Source: Pseudomonas cremoricolorata DSM 17059 = NBRC 16634 (lineage in GTDB: Bacteria > Pseudomonadota > Gammaproteobacteria > Pseudomonadales > Pseudomonadaceae). Taken from it: a DNA stretch of 64,000 bases. The first letter of the stretch is position 1. Every line of letters starts with the position of its first letter. Positions 63,001 to 64,000 of the stretch are shown one piece after another. The stretch covers positions 22,664 through 86,663 of the forward strand of contig NZ_AUEA01000018.1 in assembly GCF_000425745.1 (NCBI RefSeq), given 5' to 3'. The position numbers were made by a program, and so were the translations under genes. Below the pieces are notes generated by a model that worked only from the letters and a program-made list of their open reading frames with translations, was not told where the DNA came from and did not search any database.

Positions 63001-64000
63001 TGATCGCCAGCCGACAGCGCCGGTCGCCGTAAAGGAAGGCGTGCAGGCGGTGCATTGGCGCGGCTTGGCAGCAAGCCTGTTGCCAAGCCTGGTTCACCTG
63101 CGCCGCCAGTTGTCCTGCATCGGCGGCACCGAGCTGTTGCAGCTCGATGGAGGCGGCAGGCACGTGCGGCAGGATTCGCTGTTGACCGTCTTCGTCGATC
63201 ACCGCCCGCAGCATGTCGTGTTGCAGCAGCAAGCGGTTCCATGCCTGCTCGATGCGCGATAGATCGACATCCTGGCCGTCGAGCTCCACCAGATACCGGG
63301 TGCCGCAGTTGAGCGGCAGACCGCTGCTCTGGCCCATCCAGTAAGCGCGCTGTACTTCGGTCAGCGGGAAGGGCGCATGGCGCTGGGCCGGTTCGGCCAG
63401 TACCGGTGCCACGGACTCGCCCGCCTGTATCGGCTGCAACTGCGCAGCGAAATCAGCGAGTCTGGGCTGAGCGAACAGCACGCGCAGGCCGTGCGCCGTG
63501 CCCCATCCAAGCCGTTTGAGTTGGCTGATGACTTGCGTTGCCAGCAGGCTATCGCCACCCAAGGCGAAGAAGCTCTGCTGACGGCTGATGTCGTTGCGCT
63601 GCAGGATCTGCTGCCAGACCTCGGCGACCCGCCGCTCCCGCTCACCCTGGGGTGGCTCATGGTCAACGGTGACCTGCGTGGTTTGCGCCTGGAGGCTTTG
63701 TAGCACTTGCTTGCGGTCAACCTTGCCGTTGCCGCTCAACGGCAGCGTGCTCAACAGGCTCAGGCACGACGGCACCATGTACTCCGGCAGCCGGGCAGAC
63801 AACTGCAGTTTGACCTCAGCGATCCAGGCCGCTTGATTCTCCGGCAGGCGAGGCACCACCAGTGCGGCGGCCAGGGTGAGCGGTGAGCCGGTGGTCACCG
63901 CGATGGCGTGGTCGACACCCGGCAGGGCGGCGAGGGCGGTTTCGATTTCGCCCAGTTCGATGCGGTGGCCACGCACCTTGACCTGATGGTCGAGCCGACC
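57059..64000 (-). CDS. NRPS with two Cy-A-T modules (cysteine-type pockets), 5' end outside window
   Basis: An open frame of 2313 residues runs off the right edge; the true start is beyond base 64000. Order from the edge: A-domain tail (A8-A10), T (GGDSL), Cy (about 63380-62060), A (62035-60560), T (Ser codon at 60403), Cy (60235-58890), A (58880-57410), T (Ser codon at 57250). Cyclisation domains start HAPFPLTEVQRAYWMGQ and carry NYMTLDGFS and NYMALDGYS where DxxxxDxxS is expected. Both A pockets read roughly D-L-Y-N-M-S-M-I-W, close to the cysteine code DLYNLSLIW of pyochelin-type enzymes. The protein ends ALYEEGIL with no terminal TE or reductase; release is presumably by the adjacent thioesterase. 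Confidence 0.92.
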   Translation of the reverse strand, partial: GRLDHQVKVRGHRIELGEIETALAALPGVDHAIAVTTGSPLTLAAALVVPRLPENQAAWIAEVKLQLSARLPEYMVPSCLSLLSTLPLSGNGKVDRKQVLQSLQAQTTQVTVDHEPPQGERERRVAEVWQQILQRNDISRQQSFFALGGDSLLATQVISQLKRLGWGTAHGLRVLFAQPRLADFAAQLQPIQAGESVAPVLAEPAQRHAPFPLTEVQRAYWMGQSSGLPLNCGTRYLVELDGQDVDLSRIEQAWNRLLLQHDMLRAVIDEDGQQRILPHVPAASIELQQLGAADAGQLAAQVNQAWQQACCQAAPMHRLHAFLYGDRRCRLAIIFNYMTLDGFSIKRVLEQLARLYADPQATTEAPGLTFRDYVNQVRPSASAVKRAEEYWRARLDDLPCAAALPLACDPQSLSTVHFRRRQVVLPAADWQALCNRARQHDITPSVLLLTAYAQTLSRWSGGTSHTLNLTLFDRQEVHPDIHQVLGDFTSLAPVAFHPHKDAGLLAHARALQQGIVDALEHREVSSIWIQRERSRIGDRASAALPIVFTSTLGLGGGLFERPAPGFPEMVAAGMSETPQVWLDHQVYEYNGALVLTWDAVDALFPAGLLDDMFGAYQALLAQLQHATWEQPLNLALPQSQRQMRQRVNASEDPRRLRTLHADTFAQAMAHPQRPALIDEAGVMTFGQLRQAALAVAACLIDAGVQAQMPVAVSLPRGRLQVIAVLGVLAAGACYVPVGIKQPASRRAKIHRTAGIGHVLCSIEQRPELEAGDAVALIPVEQALTFTPLPGTVDVPHTAAAYVIFTSGSTGEPKGVQIAHHAAANTIDDLNSRYGIDRSSRGLAVSALDFDLSVYDLFGLLGAGGSLVLLNEQQHRDAASWLGLIQRYQVNLWNSVPVLLDMLLVVARHEQAVLPLRNVMLSGDWIGLDLPARLQLCTQGQARMIAMGGATEASIWSNVFDVPAQLPAHWTSIPYGKPLSNQHYRVVDELGRDCPDWVAGELWIGGVGVADGYRGAPELTAQRFVAHNGKRWYRTGDRGRYWPDGNLEFLGRLDHQVKVRGHRIELGEIETALSALPGVDHAIAVTTGSPASLAAALVVERRPLDERTYLRQLTQQLSAALPDYMVPSALVLLDELPLSANGKVDRKRVLASLAQLAQPASDAFEAPQDARERQVAAVWEEVLQQPRVGRRDSFFALGGDSLSGTQVIARLKQSGLGSEQGLRQLFANPQLADFAARLGAQTLSDTPRRLTANIEARHAPFPLTEVQRAYWMGQHGDLPLSCGSHYLLELDGEQVDLPRLEQAWNHLVQRHDMLRVVFDADRTQRVLAQVPPVRIDIDSHAATDLAQARARLHQAWHGQPVKLGHWPLFALRAVRYGQARWRLGIFLNYMALDGYSIKLLLNELATVFARPGQALPDIGIGFRDYVEQVRPDPVALRRAQAWWRAKLEHLPAAAALPLACDPQTLTDVQFTRRSGRLDQATWQQLRSLARQHAVTPSVLVLVAYAQVLSQWSGGTAHTLNMTLFDRQDVHPDIHRVLGDFTSLAPVAYDPQNGASLLQQAQAMQQEIADALDHREVSSIWVQRERARRLGSSGAALPVVFTSTLGISDSLFDQALPDGFPDLADGGLSQTPQVWLDHQMYEHHGELLFSWDVVEALFPEGLIDSMFAAFVARLEGLVEHDWSAPTSLALPPRDLEARLKANATERPRRLRGLHTDVFARALHAPERTALIDDAGALSFAELTQRALAVAACLIESGVQAQMPVAVSLPRGRQQIIAVLGVLAAGACYVPIGIKQPASRRAKIHRTAGIGHVLCSADHCPELLADDQVTLIAVEQAQEFTPLAPALDVDPAGPAYVIFTSGSTGEPKGVQIAHHAAANTLDDLNRRYGIDQSSRGLAVSALDFDLSVYDLFGLLGAGGSLVLISEEQQRDAASWLALIQAHQVNLWNSVPVLLDMLLVVARHEQAVLPLRNVMLSGDWIGLDLPARLQQCTNGQARMIAMGGATEASIWSNVFDVPAQLPAHWTSIPYGKPLGNQHYRVVDDQGRDCPDWVAGELWIGGVGVADGYRGAPELTAQRFVEHDGQRWYRTGDRGRYWPDGNLEFLGRLDHQVKVRGHRIELGEIETALAALPGVDHAIAVTTGSPATLAAALVMAVVPADPAPCIGAFKQRLGEVLPDYMVPAHLLLLAQLPLSANGKVDRATVLAQLADVHPQASAHQAPLAGLESEIAAVWRAVLQRPAVSRHDDFFAIGGDSLSATRIVTLLQERLGAQAVTLRTLYAQAPTVAALAAHIQACGRSHPLRPAPVEQALYEEGIL
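57592..61500 (-). repeat. near-identical duplicated A-domain DNA in the NRPS
   Basis: The A-domain core of the second complete module (about 57590-58345) and that of the first (about 60750-61500) are nearly the same at DNA level, offset by about 3156 bases. A third copy of the A8-A10 edge appears at 63870-64000. Long exact words such as those coding VNLWNSVPVLLDMLL recur. This points to module duplication with gene conversion. Confidence 0.85.

Overview
The window reads as chromosomal DNA of a Pseudomonas, most like the P. putida/P. fluorescens groups. Supporting signs are high GC, the gene order thrS-infC-rpmI-rplT-pheS-pheT-ihfA-merR-tRNA-Pro, cti beside metH, a periplasmic glutaminase-asparaginase with an AauR/sigma-54 type promoter, and a glucarate/galactarate catabolic operon. 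All names come from reading the sequence and recalling protein families; no database search was run.

Layout. Bases 1-3733 hold a minus-strand aldarate operon (kdgD, gudP-like transporter, 5' part of garD). Bases 4205-6335 hold a nitrite/sulfite reductase hemoprotein and its DUF934 partner. At 6548-12722 lie a periplasmic binding protein, a 1580-residue toxin-like protein with a Dam-like C-terminal fold, and a tiny membrane protein. Bases 12724-15065 hold a decayed MFS efflux gene beside an intact MFS/TetR pair with a palindromic operator. metH, cti, an acyltransferase, nfuA and a SCO/PCuAC copper pair follow to 24613.

Bases 25338-34529 are accessory: a decarboxylase-fold protein lacking its PLP lysine, an azlC-azlD-araC operon, a Sel1-like protein, and a small operon (YqcI/YcgG, LysE exporter, SGNH hydrolase) divergent from a LysR gene. 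Next come a cysteine desulfurase, an MHS-family transporter, a hybrid histidine kinase, ansB, small proteins and a cold-shock gene. Bases 43082-50380 are the core translation block, with infC probably starting at AUU. tRNA-Pro(GGG) at 50478 is followed by a decayed antitoxin-like remnant.

The most striking region is 51048-64000, which runs off the right edge. A Fur-box-controlled PchR-like AraC regulator converges on a minus-strand cluster. The cluster holds an NRPS with two Cy-A-T modules whose pocket residues resemble cysteine-specific domains, a thioesterase carrying an N-terminal TubC-like docking domain, two saccharopine-dehydrogenase-like oxidoreductases (one fused to an L-2-amino-thiazoline-4-carboxylate-hydrolase-like domain) and an LCM-type methyltransferase. 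A second Fur-like box lies inside it. Together these suggest an iron-regulated pathway to a thiazoline/thiazolidine metallophore with unusual tailoring. I do not recognise it as a known siderophore cluster.
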